A stretch of DNA of 64,000 bases from contig NZ_WHVW01000012.1 in the NCBI RefSeq assembly GCF_009651005.1, forward strand, positions 35,930 to 99,929, in the 5' to 3' direction. The translations under genes and the position numbers were made by a program. The notes beneath the pieces were generated by a model that saw only the letters and a program-made list of their open reading frames with translations, made no database searches and was not told the origin of the DNA. This document shows, piece after piece, positions 28,795 through 37,388 of this stretch. Position 1 is the stretch's first letter; each line of letters begins with the position of its first letter. The DNA comes from Sporosarcina obsidiansis. GTDB lineage: Bacteria > Bacillota > Bacilli > Bacillales_A > Planococcaceae.

Positions 28795-30348
28795 TCAGTT
28801 TTTCACCTGATCTTTCAATGAACGTCTGAGAATCTTACCCGTCGTATTCTTCGGCAATTCGTGAAGAAACTCTATATGTTTTGGCACTTTATACTTCACC
28901 AGACGTTTTGCACAAAAGTCCTTTATTGATTGTTCTGTCGCGGTAGAGCCTTCTTTCAGTACAACGTATGCCTGCACCTCTTCACCAAAATTAACATCCG
29001 GCACACCGATGACCGCTGCTTCCACTATATCGCGATGACTGAATAATACTTCTTCCACTTCACGAGGATACACATTAAATCCACCAACAATGATCATATC
29101 TTTCTTGCGGTCTACTATATAAAAGTAACCGTTTTCATCACGCCGTGCAAGGTCTCCAGTATATAACCAGCCATCCCGGATCGCAACTGCCGTTTCTTCT
29201 GGCAACTTATAATACCCTTTCATGACATTTGGTCCTCGAACAATCAACTCGCCCACTTCATTATCTGGCACTTCCTCGCCCAATTCATTGACGACTTTAT
29301 TTTCCACGTTCATGATATTGGTACCGATCGAGCCGGGTACCCTTTCCTTGTCTAACGGATTGAAACACGTGACCGGTGATGCTTCCGATAATCCATAGCC
29401 TTCTGAGACGCGTACTTTAAATTTTTCTTCAAAATCATGTAACAACGAGACAGGCAGCGAAGATCCTCCTGAAATAGCCAGTCTGATAGTTTCGAAGTCT
29501 TCCGTTTTCCCTTCCGGATACTGGAACAGAAAATTATACATCGTCGGCACACCCGCAAAGACGGTTGCTTTTTGTTCGCGAATCAACGAGAAAATCTCAC
29601 CTGGACTAAAGCGAGGTTCCAGCAAAATAGTCGCACCTTTCAGCAAGGGCGCATTTGCCACCACTGTTAATGCAAACACATGGAATAATGGCAGCGTCGC
29701 CACAATTCGGTCGCTTTCAGAGAATCCTAAATAGTCGCCGACATCCCGTGCGTTGGAGTAGATATTCTTATGCGTCAACATCGCACCTTTTGGATGTCCC
29801 GTCGTACCAGATGTATACAGTATGACAGCGCTTTCATTTTCATCAATTTCCACCAATTCTGTCAGTGGCTTTGTTTGTTTCATTAGTGCAGAAAATGCAT
29901 GTACTTTTGATTTCACAACGTCAGGTAACACCGTTAATTTCTCAGGCGTGTCAGGGCTCAGCTCACACACTACATAGTTTTTGATGGTTGGGAATGAATG
30001 GCTCGCTACTTCCACAAGCGGCAGCAATTGATCAATCGCAATTACGGCTTTTGCATCACTATTTTCCAAAATAAATGAAATTTCATCTGGTGTATAGAGC
30101 GGATTGATCGGAACTGCTGTCGCACCGATCCGCATCGTGGCGTATAGTGAAATTAGATAATGTGGGGTGTTGCCTAATAAAAAAGCCACCTTATCCCCTT
30201 CCTCAACACCTAAACCTTTCAATGCAGAGGCAAATATGGATACTGATAGTTCGAACTCTGCATATGTAGTGTCTTTGTCCATAAAACGATAGGCGATTTT
30301 TCCGGGCTTTGTCTGGGCTGTCTGGTGAACGCTTGAAACTAGATTCAT
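28795..30348 (-). CDS. Long-chain fatty acid-CoA ligase
   Basis: 517 residues of the ANL adenylate-forming superfamily. The AMP/P-loop motif is YTSGTTGHPKGAM (about 176-188), followed by GYGLSEASP, GWLYTGDLARRD (about 397-408) and the C-terminal GKILRR with its catalytic Lys. It activates free fatty acid with ATP and CoA. A consensus SigA promoter and a FadR-type operator lie directly upstream, placing it in the fatty-acid degradation regulon. Close homologues include LcfA, LcfB and YhfL-type proteins; I cannot choose between them. Confidence 0.9.
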   Translation of the reverse strand: MNLVSSVHQTAQTKPGKIAYRFMDKDTTYAEFELSVSIFASALKGLGVEEGDKVAFLLGNTPHYLISLYATMRIGATAVPINPLYTPDEISFILENSDAKAVIAIDQLLPLVEVASHSFPTIKNYVVCELSPDTPEKLTVLPDVVKSKVHAFSALMKQTKPLTELVEIDENESAVILYTSGTTGHPKGAMLTHKNIYSNARDVGDYLGFSESDRIVATLPLFHVFALTVVANAPLLKGATILLEPRFSPGEIFSLIREQKATVFAGVPTMYNFLFQYPEGKTEDFETIRLAISGGSSLPVSLLHDFEEKFKVRVSEGYGLSEASPVTCFNPLDKERVPGSIGTNIMNVENKVVNELGEEVPDNEVGELIVRGPNVMKGYYKLPEETAVAIRDGWLYTGDLARRDENGYFYIVDRKKDMIIVGGFNVYPREVEEVLFSHRDIVEAAVIGVPDVNFGEEVQAYVVLKEGSTATEQSIKDFCAKRLVKYKVPKHIEFLHELPKNTTGKILRRSLKDQVKN

Positions 30349-30368
30349 ACTTTCATCTCCCTAATAAA

Positions 30369-30386
30369 TGAATGAGTGACCATTCA
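30369..30386. promoter_or_regulatory. FadR-type operator
   Basis: TGAATGAGTGACCATTCA, a near-palindrome matching the TetR-family FadR site of Bacillus (TGAATGAnTAnTCATTCA type). It lies just downstream of the -10, in the transcribed leader, a position where bound repressor blocks transcription until acyl-CoA releases it. Confidence 0.8.
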
Positions 30387-30397
30387 GTATTGCATTC

Positions 30398-30426
30398 ATT
30401 ATACTGATAGAATATTTAATTGGCAA
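30398..30426 (-). promoter_or_regulatory. SigA promoter of the acyl-CoA ligase gene
   Basis: TTGCCA, 17 bases, TATAAT on the minus strand; the start codon is 50 bases downstream. Confidence 0.88.
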
Positions 30427-30510
30427 GAGTTTACTGAAAGTTTCGTGGTTTATGATGCTGAATCAGGAATTGGAAGAGTTGTTATGTTTTGTTGTTGGTC
30501 TTGTTGAGGT

Positions 30511-30665
30511 GGTCTTTTTTTGGGAGTGTAGAGTGAGTGGTCGTGATACCGCTGCGGCGCTGGGGGATTGCCTTTCGCCATGAGCCAACTAGCAAAGGGC
30601 GCTAATTGTCTCTTGGCTTCGGCTGACCCCGCAGTTGCGCCTTCGCTGGTGACGGGTAGCTTAAG
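30511..30665. repeat. ~155-bp dispersed repeat, copy A
   Basis: Shares long blocks with copy B about 187 bp downstream: GGAGTGTAG, GCGGCGCTGGGGGATTGCC, TTTCGCCA, GAGCCAAC, CTTGGCTTCGGC, CCCCGCAGTTGCGCC. It is G+C-rich and can fold (GCGGCGCT...GTTGCGCC). Confidence 0.85.
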
Positions 30666-30697
30666 GTAGAATTATTCCGTTATGAAACTGTTTGAGT

Positions 30698-30852
30698 GAT
30701 CTTTTTCTTGGAGTGTAGGATGAGTGATCCTGGTACCGCTTCGGCGCTGGGGGATTGCCTTTCGCCAGGAGCCAACAAGCAAAGTGCGCTCGTTGTCTTC
30801 TGGCTTCGGCCTACCCCGCAGTTGCGCCTTTGCTTGTGACTAGTAACTTCTG
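30698..30852. repeat. ~155-bp dispersed repeat, copy B
   Basis: Same orientation as copy A, at about 80% identity by eye. A decayed third copy begins near 30905 (GATGTAGTGTGAATGGTTCTGGTACC) and fades after GAGCCAGC near 30957. No gene is present between 30427 and 31054. Confidence 0.85.
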
Positions 30853-31054
30853 GTATAGCCATTTCATTTTGTTACTAACCTCCTTAAAGCTACTCTTTCC
30901 TAACGATGTAGTGTGAATGGTTCTGGTACCACTTTGGGACTGGAGCTACGAGCCAGCTAGTATGTATGATTCGAAGAAAGTGATTCTGTTTTATAGTTTC
31001 TTTTTGAGGAAAGCGAGCGGCCGAAGTGCTAATCTCCGACCACTCCCCTTACCC

Positions 31055-31090
31055 ATTAAAGCACCCACTTCACGAAGTAGGTGCTTTAAT
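31055..31090 (-). terminator. Terminator at the 3' end of the bceAB-like operon
   Basis: Stem ATTAAAGCACC.ACTTC/GAAGT.GGTGCTTTAAT with a short loop. It overlaps the permease stop codon; the following T-tract is poor. Confidence 0.6.
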
Positions 31091-33004
31091 ATGTGCGATA
31101 TAACGCCAGCGTATCAAATAGAAGTAAAACACTTGCATGATGGCGAAACCGGCGAGCACTAGCGTTAGCTCTTTGACTATCGAAATCTCAGCCAACGCGT
31201 CCCAGATCACTTGTAGCGACAAGAATGCAAATGCACTGTGAATGAACGATACGCCCCACGGGAAGAAAAATTGTGGGATTAATTGACGATTGACGATCTT
31301 CTTGAATTCTCGGTCTGTCATGCCAATCCGCTGTAGTACAGCATATTGCCTTCGATCATGGCTCAGAGAAGTGTATAACCTAAAGTAAATGAAACTGCCG
31401 GACGCCAGAAAAAACACACCAGCCAGCAACAGGCCGATAAATAATAACAATGAAAACGTCATACGGATATGTGAATAATTTAAACCCGGATTCTCGAACT
31501 CAAATTGAACCGGCACTCGATCTTCTAACATAAGACTAGCCAAAACTTGTGCGTTAATGGACAAGCCAATATCTTTCGTCTCCTGCCAGTCTTCAATGTT
31601 AAACGCATAATACGTAAAGGCCAATGAGTTAGAGCCCATTTGCTCCTCCACTCTATCAAAATCCAATTGATTGAGCACAATCGTGTTCAGTCCCATTGCA
31701 TTTGGAGGAAACAACCTATACGGGTAAACTCCCTCTATATCAACCGCCACATTGCTTTCCGTCAATTCTGTACGGACCGATTCATTGAGTAATTTCTCAG
31801 CGGCTGCCGCACTTGCAGGCAAAAATAGTGCATGCCCTTGCGAAAGTTGGATTGGATCCTTACCGAATGACATGGCCAATTCATTTAAGTCTGCTAGCTT
31901 AACGATGTTGACTTTGTTTTTCGTATAAGAAGATTGTTGCTCTAGCACCCGGAACCGTACTGCCCAATAGTTGATACCTTGTTGCTCCAACTCACTTGTC
32001 AGCTGTGCAATATGTCGATACTCGTGTTCATTATGCGGTAAACTTTTGTAGACGAGGCCGAGTGGATTCACTTCCCGGTATTGCGAAGCGAACGATGTCA
32101 AAGAAGCGAGAATGCCGACCGACATGAAAGCGATCGTCGACACAATCGTCACGATAAAAAACATCCGTGCATTCTCTTTTAGCCGCACGATACTTTCCGA
32201 GATGGAGATCATCCAGAAATCGCGCCAGAAAATTTGTTTCTGACTGCGAAGTGCATGCAAGATCAGCGGCAACGTATCGGTGAAAAAAAAGTACGTCCCG
32301 AACGTGATCAGGGGTGGCAACAAGAAGAATAGACTGAGGATACTGGACCGTGAGACGAATGCCGCCATCCCATACGCGAGTAGCAGCAAAATCACACCGA
32401 AGATACCTCTGCTTTTCGAGTACGTGTACACCGATTGAACTGCCGTATCTCCATGCAATAAATCCGATATCTTTCCTTGCTGAATGAACACTGGCGCGAT
32501 ATATGAAATAATCGCGAACAAACTGAGGAATGCTCCCATCGTTAAAGCAAATGGTTTCCATGATAAATAAAGCGGCAGCACCGGAATTTGTACGAGCGCC
32601 TTCACAATCATGAAAAAGAACTTGGAAAACATAAAACCGATGAAAATTCCTGTGAGGATCGAAGCGAAACCGAGCAGCATCGTCTCAATGAAAATGAGTC
32701 GATGGAGCTGCCGTTTTGCCATACCGAGCAATAACAGAATACCAAATTCTCGTGAACGCGCCTGCAAAAAAGCGCGCATGGAGTAAAACAGAAAAAACAG
32801 TGTAAAAATAAATAATATCAGCTCCGCAATTCCCATGCCGAGAGACGATATCTCCTGTAAAAAGGTATTTTCTATTGACGGATGGAAGAGCAACATCGAG
32901 TACAAGAAAAACACCATGACCGAAAATACACTAGCCATAAAAAATGCCGCATACACACGTCGGTTTCGAATCACATTACGGTAAGCGAACTGACGAAAAG
33001 TCAT
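31070..33004 (-). CDS. BceB-like ABC transporter permease (peptide-antibiotic resistance)
   Basis: About 644 residues, FtsX/MacB-like permease of the BceB type. Roughly ten hydrophobic segments are visible: one near the N-terminus (FFMASVFSVMVFFLYSMLLF), then pairs, then a large extracellular domain of about 200 residues (about 320-510) before the last three. ATG 33004 (MTFRQFAYRN) has GGAGG eight bases upstream, and the gene overlaps the end of the ATPase gene. BceAB-type transporters sense and remove peptide antibiotics such as bacitracin and pass flux information to the BceS-type kinase encoded upstream. The cognate antibiotic cannot be told from sequence. Confidence 0.88.
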   Translation of the reverse strand: MTFRQFAYRNVIRNRRVYAAFFMASVFSVMVFFLYSMLLFHPSIENTFLQEISSLGMGIAELILFIFTLFFLFYSMRAFLQARSREFGILLLLGMAKRQLHRLIFIETMLLGFASILTGIFIGFMFSKFFFMIVKALVQIPVLPLYLSWKPFALTMGAFLSLFAIISYIAPVFIQQGKISDLLHGDTAVQSVYTYSKSRGIFGVILLLLAYGMAAFVSRSSILSLFFLLPPLITFGTYFFFTDTLPLILHALRSQKQIFWRDFWMISISESIVRLKENARMFFIVTIVSTIAFMSVGILASLTSFASQYREVNPLGLVYKSLPHNEHEYRHIAQLTSELEQQGINYWAVRFRVLEQQSSYTKNKVNIVKLADLNELAMSFGKDPIQLSQGHALFLPASAAAAEKLLNESVRTELTESNVAVDIEGVYPYRLFPPNAMGLNTIVLNQLDFDRVEEQMGSNSLAFTYYAFNIEDWQETKDIGLSINAQVLASLMLEDRVPVQFEFENPGLNYSHIRMTFSLLLFIGLLLAGVFFLASGSFIYFRLYTSLSHDRRQYAVLQRIGMTDREFKKIVNRQLIPQFFFPWGVSFIHSAFAFLSLQVIWDALAEISIVKELTLVLAGFAIMQVFYFYLIRWRYIAHIKAPTS

Positions 33005-33779
33005 GTACATTGCCTCCAAGAAGTGACAGCACATTCAAGATGCGTTGAAAAAATGTTTGACGGCGTTCATCCTTGTATATTTCATTGAAAAATTCGCCAT
33101 CTTTAATGAACAGCACGCGATCGCAATAACTCGCAGCGATTGGATCGTGCGTCACCATGATGATCGTCGTCCGTTCATGTAAGTTAATATGCTCCAACAA
33201 CTCCAGCACATCTTTTGCGGACTTCGAATCCAAATTCCCCGTCGGCTCGTCCGCCAACACGATATTCGGCTGATGGATCAACGCGCGCCCAATTGCTGTA
33301 CGCTGTGCCTGTCCACCCGATAATTCATCAGGACGCCGCTCCAAAATCTCTTCCAAACGCAACTTTTGTGCCATGTCTTGGACTCTGTTTTTCATTTCAT
33401 TCACTGGTAACCCGTCGAGCGTTAATGGAAGCACCAAATTTTCCTCCACGGTCAGCATTTGTAGCAAATTAATTTCTTGAAAGACAAAGCCTATCTGTTG
33501 TCTGCGGAACAAAGCAATTTCATTCTGGCTAAGTGTTTCAGGCTCGACTCCACCGATGACGATCTTTCCGTACGTGGGAATATCAGTGGCCATCAATAAA
33601 TTCAGTAAAGTCGTTTTACCACTACCGGAAGGACCCATAATGGCAACAAATTCACCTTCTTGCACATCAAAATCCAGCTGATTTAATGCACGATGCATCA
33701 CTTTTCCTTCATAAATCTTCGTGATATCCTCCATTTTAACGATTGGTTTCTTCACTTGGCTGTTCACCTGCCTCTCCAT
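32976..33779 (-). CDS. BceA-like ABC transporter ATPase
   Basis: Up to 267 residues. Walker A GPSGSGKT is at 49-56, the Q-loop in FVFQEINLL, the signature LSGGQAQR, Walker B ADEPTGNLD and the H-loop in MVTHD. It is the MacB/BceA type. The start is uncertain: ATG 33779 lies inside the kinase gene, with GTG codons at 33767 and 33755 and an ATG at 33734 as alternatives. The C-terminal ~30 residues run into the permease start. It partners the BceB-like permease. Confidence 0.9.
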   Translation of the reverse strand: MERQVNSQVKKPIVKMEDITKIYEGKVMHRALNQLDFDVQEGEFVAIMGPSGSGKTTLLNLLMATDIPTYGKIVIGGVEPETLSQNEIALFRRQQIGFVFQEINLLQMLTVEENLVLPLTLDGLPVNEMKNRVQDMAQKLRLEEILERRPDELSGGQAQRTAIGRALIHQPNIVLADEPTGNLDSKSAKDVLELLEHINLHERTTIIMVTHDPIAASYCDRVLFIKDGEFFNEIYKDERRQTFFQRILNVLSLLGGNVHDFSSVRLP

Positions 33780-34758
33780 CTTTAAATAGTAGCGAGACCG
33801 TAGTTCCTTCGCCTTGCTTGGATGAAATCGTCAGTTCATGGCCTAACCGACCACAAACTTCTGACGCAATATACAAGCCCATTCCCGTCGACTCTCCGGA
33901 CAATCGGCCATTTTCTCCCGTGAAAAACGCCTTCGTCACGCGGTGCAGATCAGAGGCTGGTATGCCGATCCCTTCATCTGTAATTTCTAGTAGTAGTCCT
34001 TCCACTTTTTGTATCGCTGTCACATGAATTTTCTTACCTTTTTCAAACGTATATTTCACAGCATTTGTAATAAATTGATTCAGCATAAATTTAATCCATT
34101 TGCGGTCCGTTGCGACAGTCAGCTGTTCATCGACGTCAAGAACAGGAAATAATCCGTTCGTAATGAATAACCGTTTATTTTCTGTCAGCACTTCTTGAAG
34201 TAATACTTTCAAAGGTAATCGCTCAATCTGCATATCTTCTTCGAACGTTTCCAGCCGTGCATTGACAAGGACGATTTCAAGCCCCGTCCGGATCCTCTCC
34301 ACCTCTTGTCCAATACTCTTCTTGTCTACCTCATCTTCCTGCAACAGCAAGTTAATGACGGAAATCGGTGTTTTCATCTGATGCACCCATTGATTCATAA
34401 AATGCAGATGGCGGTGCTGAACTGTATAAAGCGTCTGGACTTCATGCTGGTACAGTCGGTACAATTGACGAGTAAATTCAGTCGTTTGTCGATGCTCTGG
34501 TGTCAATACATGACGGATCAGCGCATCTTCCATTTTCTCAGGTTTTTTCGCAATCGCAGCATAAAATGAACGCCGCATGATGAATTTTCCGCTTAAATAC
34601 CCTGCCGTCAACAGCATGCTCATCACCACCGAATAAATAGCAGTATTTGGGTTTCGGAAACCGTCGAGCCAATAGAGCAACAAGATGAATAGCACCAATC
34701 CTAACTGAAACACCACAAACGAGATATGTTCCCTTGCGAATAGCAGAACAGCCTTCAT
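33736..34758 (-). CDS. BceS-like intramembrane-sensing histidine kinase
   Basis: 340 residues. Two N-terminal membrane helices (about 12-31 and 40-58) have almost no extracellular loop, the hallmark of BceS-type kinases that sense via the transporter. The phosphoacceptor is H126 in HQMKTPI. The ATPase domain carries NQFITNAVKYT, DEGIGI and GMGLYI. The start overlaps the regulator stop by four bases and the 3' end overlaps the ATPase gene. Confidence 0.9.
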   Translation of the reverse strand: MKAVLLFAREHISFVVFQLGLVLFILLLYWLDGFRNPNTAIYSVVMSMLLTAGYLSGKFIMRRSFYAAIAKKPEKMEDALIRHVLTPEHRQTTEFTRQLYRLYQHEVQTLYTVQHRHLHFMNQWVHQMKTPISVINLLLQEDEVDKKSIGQEVERIRTGLEIVLVNARLETFEEDMQIERLPLKVLLQEVLTENKRLFITNGLFPVLDVDEQLTVATDRKWIKFMLNQFITNAVKYTFEKGKKIHVTAIQKVEGLLLEITDEGIGIPASDLHRVTKAFFTGENGRLSGESTGMGLYIASEVCGRLGHELTISSKQGEGTTVSLLFKDGEAGEQPSEETNR

Positions 34759-35456
34759 TTCACCTCAGACTCCGGCACAAATCGATAACCCGCACCGCGC
34801 ACTGTCTCAATCCACGAGTGTACCTGATAATCCGTCAACTTTTTACGCACACGTGCCATATTGACATTCAGCGTATTCTCATCCACGAATGACTGATCAT
34901 CCCATAATTCCTCAAGTAATCGTTCCCTTGTGACTACTTTAGGAGACTCCCCCATCAGCAATTCTAAAATGACACACTCCTTCTTCTGTAAGGGTATCTC
35001 TTCCTCGCCTTTTTGCAACGCCATCCGTTCTATGTACAATGTTAGATCACCGCACACAATGACTCGTTCTGACTGGTTCGGGGAATATTCCCCGATCGAA
35101 CGGCGCAAATGACTTTTGATTTTAGCTAAGACAATTTCATAATGAAATGGTTTCGTAATAAAATCATCACCACCATTTTCGAGCGCAAACACTTGATCCA
35201 TATCGCCAGACCTGGCAGAAATAAAAATGATCGGACACATCGTATGCTGCCTTAACTGACGACACCAATAATATCCATCATAAATTGGTAAATTAATATC
35301 AAGCAATACCAAATGCGGATTATACGCTACACATTCTTCCACGACATGATCAAAGTTTTCAATAATTGCCACTTCATATTGATACTTCTCTAACGTACCT
35401 GCCAATAGCTGTGCAATCTTCTGATCATCTTCTACAATGAAAATTCGATGTTTCAC
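34755..35456 (-). CDS. BceR-like OmpR-family response regulator
   Basis: 233 residues with a GTG start six bases after GAGGG. The receiver domain has the acidic pair E9/D10 region and phosphoacceptor D53 in LVLLDINLP, and the conserved Lys in FITKPFHYE. The C-terminal winged helix (about 135-230) has NVNMARVRKKL. It should activate the downstream transporter. The order regulator-kinase-ATPase-permease, all overlapping, is one operon. A TATAAT lies at about 35490 on the minus strand without an obvious -35. Confidence 0.92.
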   Translation of the reverse strand: MKHRIFIVEDDQKIAQLLAGTLEKYQYEVAIIENFDHVVEECVAYNPHLVLLDINLPIYDGYYWCRQLRQHTMCPIIFISARSGDMDQVFALENGGDDFITKPFHYEIVLAKIKSHLRRSIGEYSPNQSERVIVCGDLTLYIERMALQKGEEEIPLQKKECVILELLMGESPKVVTRERLLEELWDDQSFVDENTLNVNMARVRKKLTDYQVHSWIETVRGAGYRFVPESEVK

Positions 35457-35560
35457 CGGTATCCCTCTCTTTCCCTCTCCGCTTATTATAGCGTATTTCT
35501 TAGTTCACATAAATTTAGTCGTCCACTTCTATTTATATAGCGATCATCAGTTATAATTTT

Positions 35561-35728
35561 AAAACGAGCGTAAAATTACTTGAACCGAGCAAAAGTCGTC
35601 TCGTACCGATCGAAAAACCGATTGGACCGAGCGTAACTCGTCCTGGACCGCTCCATTCCCAAAGAGCAACAAGCCAAAAGTCATTCAGACCGAGCCAAAG
35701 TAATACGGAACCGAGCGTAACCAAAAAA
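35561..35728 (+). repeat. 21-bp periodic repeat array 3 (8 units)
   Basis: Eight units of exactly 21 bp on the plus strand. Four units have cores ending in CGAGCGTAA, CGAGCAAAA or CGAGCCAAA; others read ACCGATCGAAA, ACCGCTCCATT and AACAAGCCAAA. Spacers of eight bases differ between units. It fills the 317-bp gap between the response regulator gene and the lipoate ligase gene, which contains no ORF of note. Confidence 0.93.
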
Positions 35729-35773
35729 AGTCAAAAAGCGCAATGCCTCGCAAGACACGCGCTCCCTCATGAC

Positions 35774-36766
35774 TTAGTAAATCACTCCAACAAACTCTTC
35801 CAACTGAATACCACCCAAAATTTTTGGAACATTCATCGACTCGATCGCGTCTGTGATCGCTTGTCGCTCGTATTTCACACCTGTCAGCCGTTGCTCGATT
35901 TCGGCCACTTCGCCCACTCCGAAAAAGTCGCCATAAATATGAATGTTTTCAATGATTCCTTTTTCCACATGCAAACGCACATCGATCCCTCCAACCGGGA
36001 ATCGTTTGGATTGTTGGACGTTGAACTTAGGAGATCGTCCATAGTTCCAATCCCAATTTCCATAGCGCTCCGCAGATAGCTGGTGGATATTCTTCCAATC
36101 TTCTTCTGTCAGTTCTTTGTATTGTATGTGATCTTCGCCACCGAAAATGGAAACCAAGATTTCTTGCTTGAATTGCTCAATCGTAATCGGACGTTCTAAA
36201 AACTCCGAAATATTTGCTACACGGCTACGGATAGACTTAATGCCTTTTGACTCAATTTTATCTTTCTTCACTTTCAACGAGTTGACGACACCTTCCATAT
36301 CTGTATCAAACAACAACGTTCCGTGACTGAACATCCGATCTCCCGTCGCAAATTGTGCATTCCCGGAAATTTTTCTTCCATCAATCAAAATATCATTACG
36401 GCCGAGCAATTCTGCCTTTATGCCCATCTTAGCCAGTGCATCCGTCACAGGCTCGGTAAACTTTTTAAAGTTTCTGAATGAATCGCCGTCATCCTTCGTA
36501 ATAAAACTGAAATTCAAATTTCCCATGTCATGGTAGACTGCCCCACCACCCGATAACCGACGGACTACATGAATACCTTCACGATCCACGAACTCTGTAT
36601 TAATCTCTTCAATGGTGTTTTGATTTTTACCGATGATGATGGATGGCTCGTTGATATAGAACAGTAAATAAGAATCCTTCTCTACATCCATCGTCTGCAG
36701 GACATATTCCTCTATAGCCAAGTTAATCCGTGGATCTGTAATGCCTTTATTATCGATAAATTGCAT
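35774..36766 (-). CDS. lplJ: Lipoate-protein ligase
   Basis: 330 residues. The lipoyl-binding region RRLSGGGAVYHDMGNLNFSF (about 68-87) and the catalytic Lys region GRKISGNAQF (about 130-139) are followed by a C-terminal accessory domain. It attaches free lipoate to E2 and GcvH proteins. ATG 36766 has GGAG about nine bases upstream; an in-frame ATG at 36796 is less likely. It is beside yhfH, as in B. subtilis. Confidence 0.92.
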   Translation of the reverse strand: MQFIDNKGITDPRINLAIEEYVLQTMDVEKDSYLLFYINEPSIIIGKNQNTIEEINTEFVDREGIHVVRRLSGGGAVYHDMGNLNFSFITKDDGDSFRNFKKFTEPVTDALAKMGIKAELLGRNDILIDGRKISGNAQFATGDRMFSHGTLLFDTDMEGVVNSLKVKKDKIESKGIKSIRSRVANISEFLERPITIEQFKQEILVSIFGGEDHIQYKELTEEDWKNIHQLSAERYGNWDWNYGRSPKFNVQQSKRFPVGGIDVRLHVEKGIIENIHIYGDFFGVGEVAEIEQRLTGVKYERQAITDAIESMNVPKILGGIQLEEFVGVIY

Positions 36767-36895
36767 TCTTTCTCTCTCCTCACAATTTTGCCACATTTAT
36801 TTTTAGTTAATTCTTTCAATTCCGAACATATTAATTAGCCAGAATGCCCGTCATTAAAGGGCTCAATCCATTTTAACAGAAAATTATAGGAAGTG

Positions 36896-36924
36896 TTGAC
36901 TTTCAGCGTCTGTTATAATACACT
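36896..36924 (+). promoter_or_regulatory. Putative SigA promoter of yhfH copies
   Basis: TTGACT, 17 bases, TACACT. A TATAAT just inside the spacer could also serve as a -10 with another -35. It lies 49 bases before the first yhfH ATG. Confidence 0.55.
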
Positions 36925-36972
36925 ATAAATATAACAAGGAGTTATACAACAAGAGAAAGGGGTTTGATTCAT

Positions 36973-37098
36973 ATGGTTGAAAGTATTGTAGAATTCTTCA
37001 GAAACTTACCGTCCAAGTCTTGTGTATCATGTGGGAATGTAATCGAAGAGCAGCATGAGTGCTACTCGAATCAGTGCGATCAATGCAATTTAAAATAA
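36973..37098 (+). CDS. yhfH: YhfH-family zinc-ribbon micro-protein, copy 1
   Basis: 41 residues. N-terminal helix MVESIVEFFRNLP is followed by a four-cysteine zinc-ribbon pattern CVSC...CYSNQCDQC (CxxC at 17-20, C30, C35, C38). It is preceded by AAAGGGG at ten bases. The family is small and conserved in Bacilli; no function is established. It is duplicated immediately downstream with nearly the same leader. Confidence 0.85.
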   Translation: MVESIVEFFRNLPSKSCVSCGNVIEEQHECYSNQCDQCNLK

Positions 37099-37167
37099 AG
37101 TAGTCTTGCATTCTGTCAACAGCTTACTATTTGTTTCTATAATAATTAAAAGGGGAGTTTGGTTCAT

Positions 37168-37293
37168 ATGGTTGAAAGTATCGTAGAATTTTTCAGGAAT
37201 TTACCAGCAAAAGTTTGTGTATCTTGCGGGAAAGAAATCGAAGAGCAGCACGAGTGCTACTCAAATCATTGTGATCATTGCAACATCAAATAA
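37168..37293 (+). CDS. yhfH: YhfH-family zinc-ribbon micro-protein, copy 2
   Basis: 41 residues, differing from copy 1 at about seven positions (for example P-A-K-V for P-S-K-S, H for Q twice near the end). All five cysteines are kept. The ribosome site AAAAGGGG and the bases just before the ATG are also shared, so the repeat unit is ~195 bp. A terminator follows. Confidence 0.85.
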   Translation: MVESIVEFFRNLPAKVCVSCGKEIEEQHECYSNHCDHCNIK

Positions 37294-37309
37294 ATAGAAC
37301 TTTCATTCG

Positions 37310-37337
37310 GCGAATACTTGGATATTCGCTTTTTTTT
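37310..37337 (+). terminator. Terminator of the yhfH pair
   Basis: Stem GCGAATA/TATTCGC with a six-base loop, followed by TTTTTTTT. Confidence 0.88.
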
Positions 37338-37342
37338 ATACA

Positions 37343-37375
37343 AAAAAACAGCCAGAATATCACTTCTGACTGTTT
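37343..37375 (-). terminator. Terminator of the hemEHY operon
   Basis: Minus-strand stem AAACAGTCAGAA/TTCTGGCTGTTT with one mismatch, followed by TTTTTTG. Confidence 0.8.
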
Positions 37376-37388
37376 TATTTTTATTCCG

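Noticed and set aside
30680..30862. Minus-strand 60-codon ORF
   Set aside because: It lies within repeat copy B; no ribosome site and no similarity.
32031..32561. 176-codon minus-strand ORF
   Set aside because: Alternative frame inside the BceB-like permease; no domain, no ribosome site.
35561..35728. CRISPR array
   Set aside because: The repeats are ~13 bp and degenerate, spacers are only 8 bp, and no cas genes are present.
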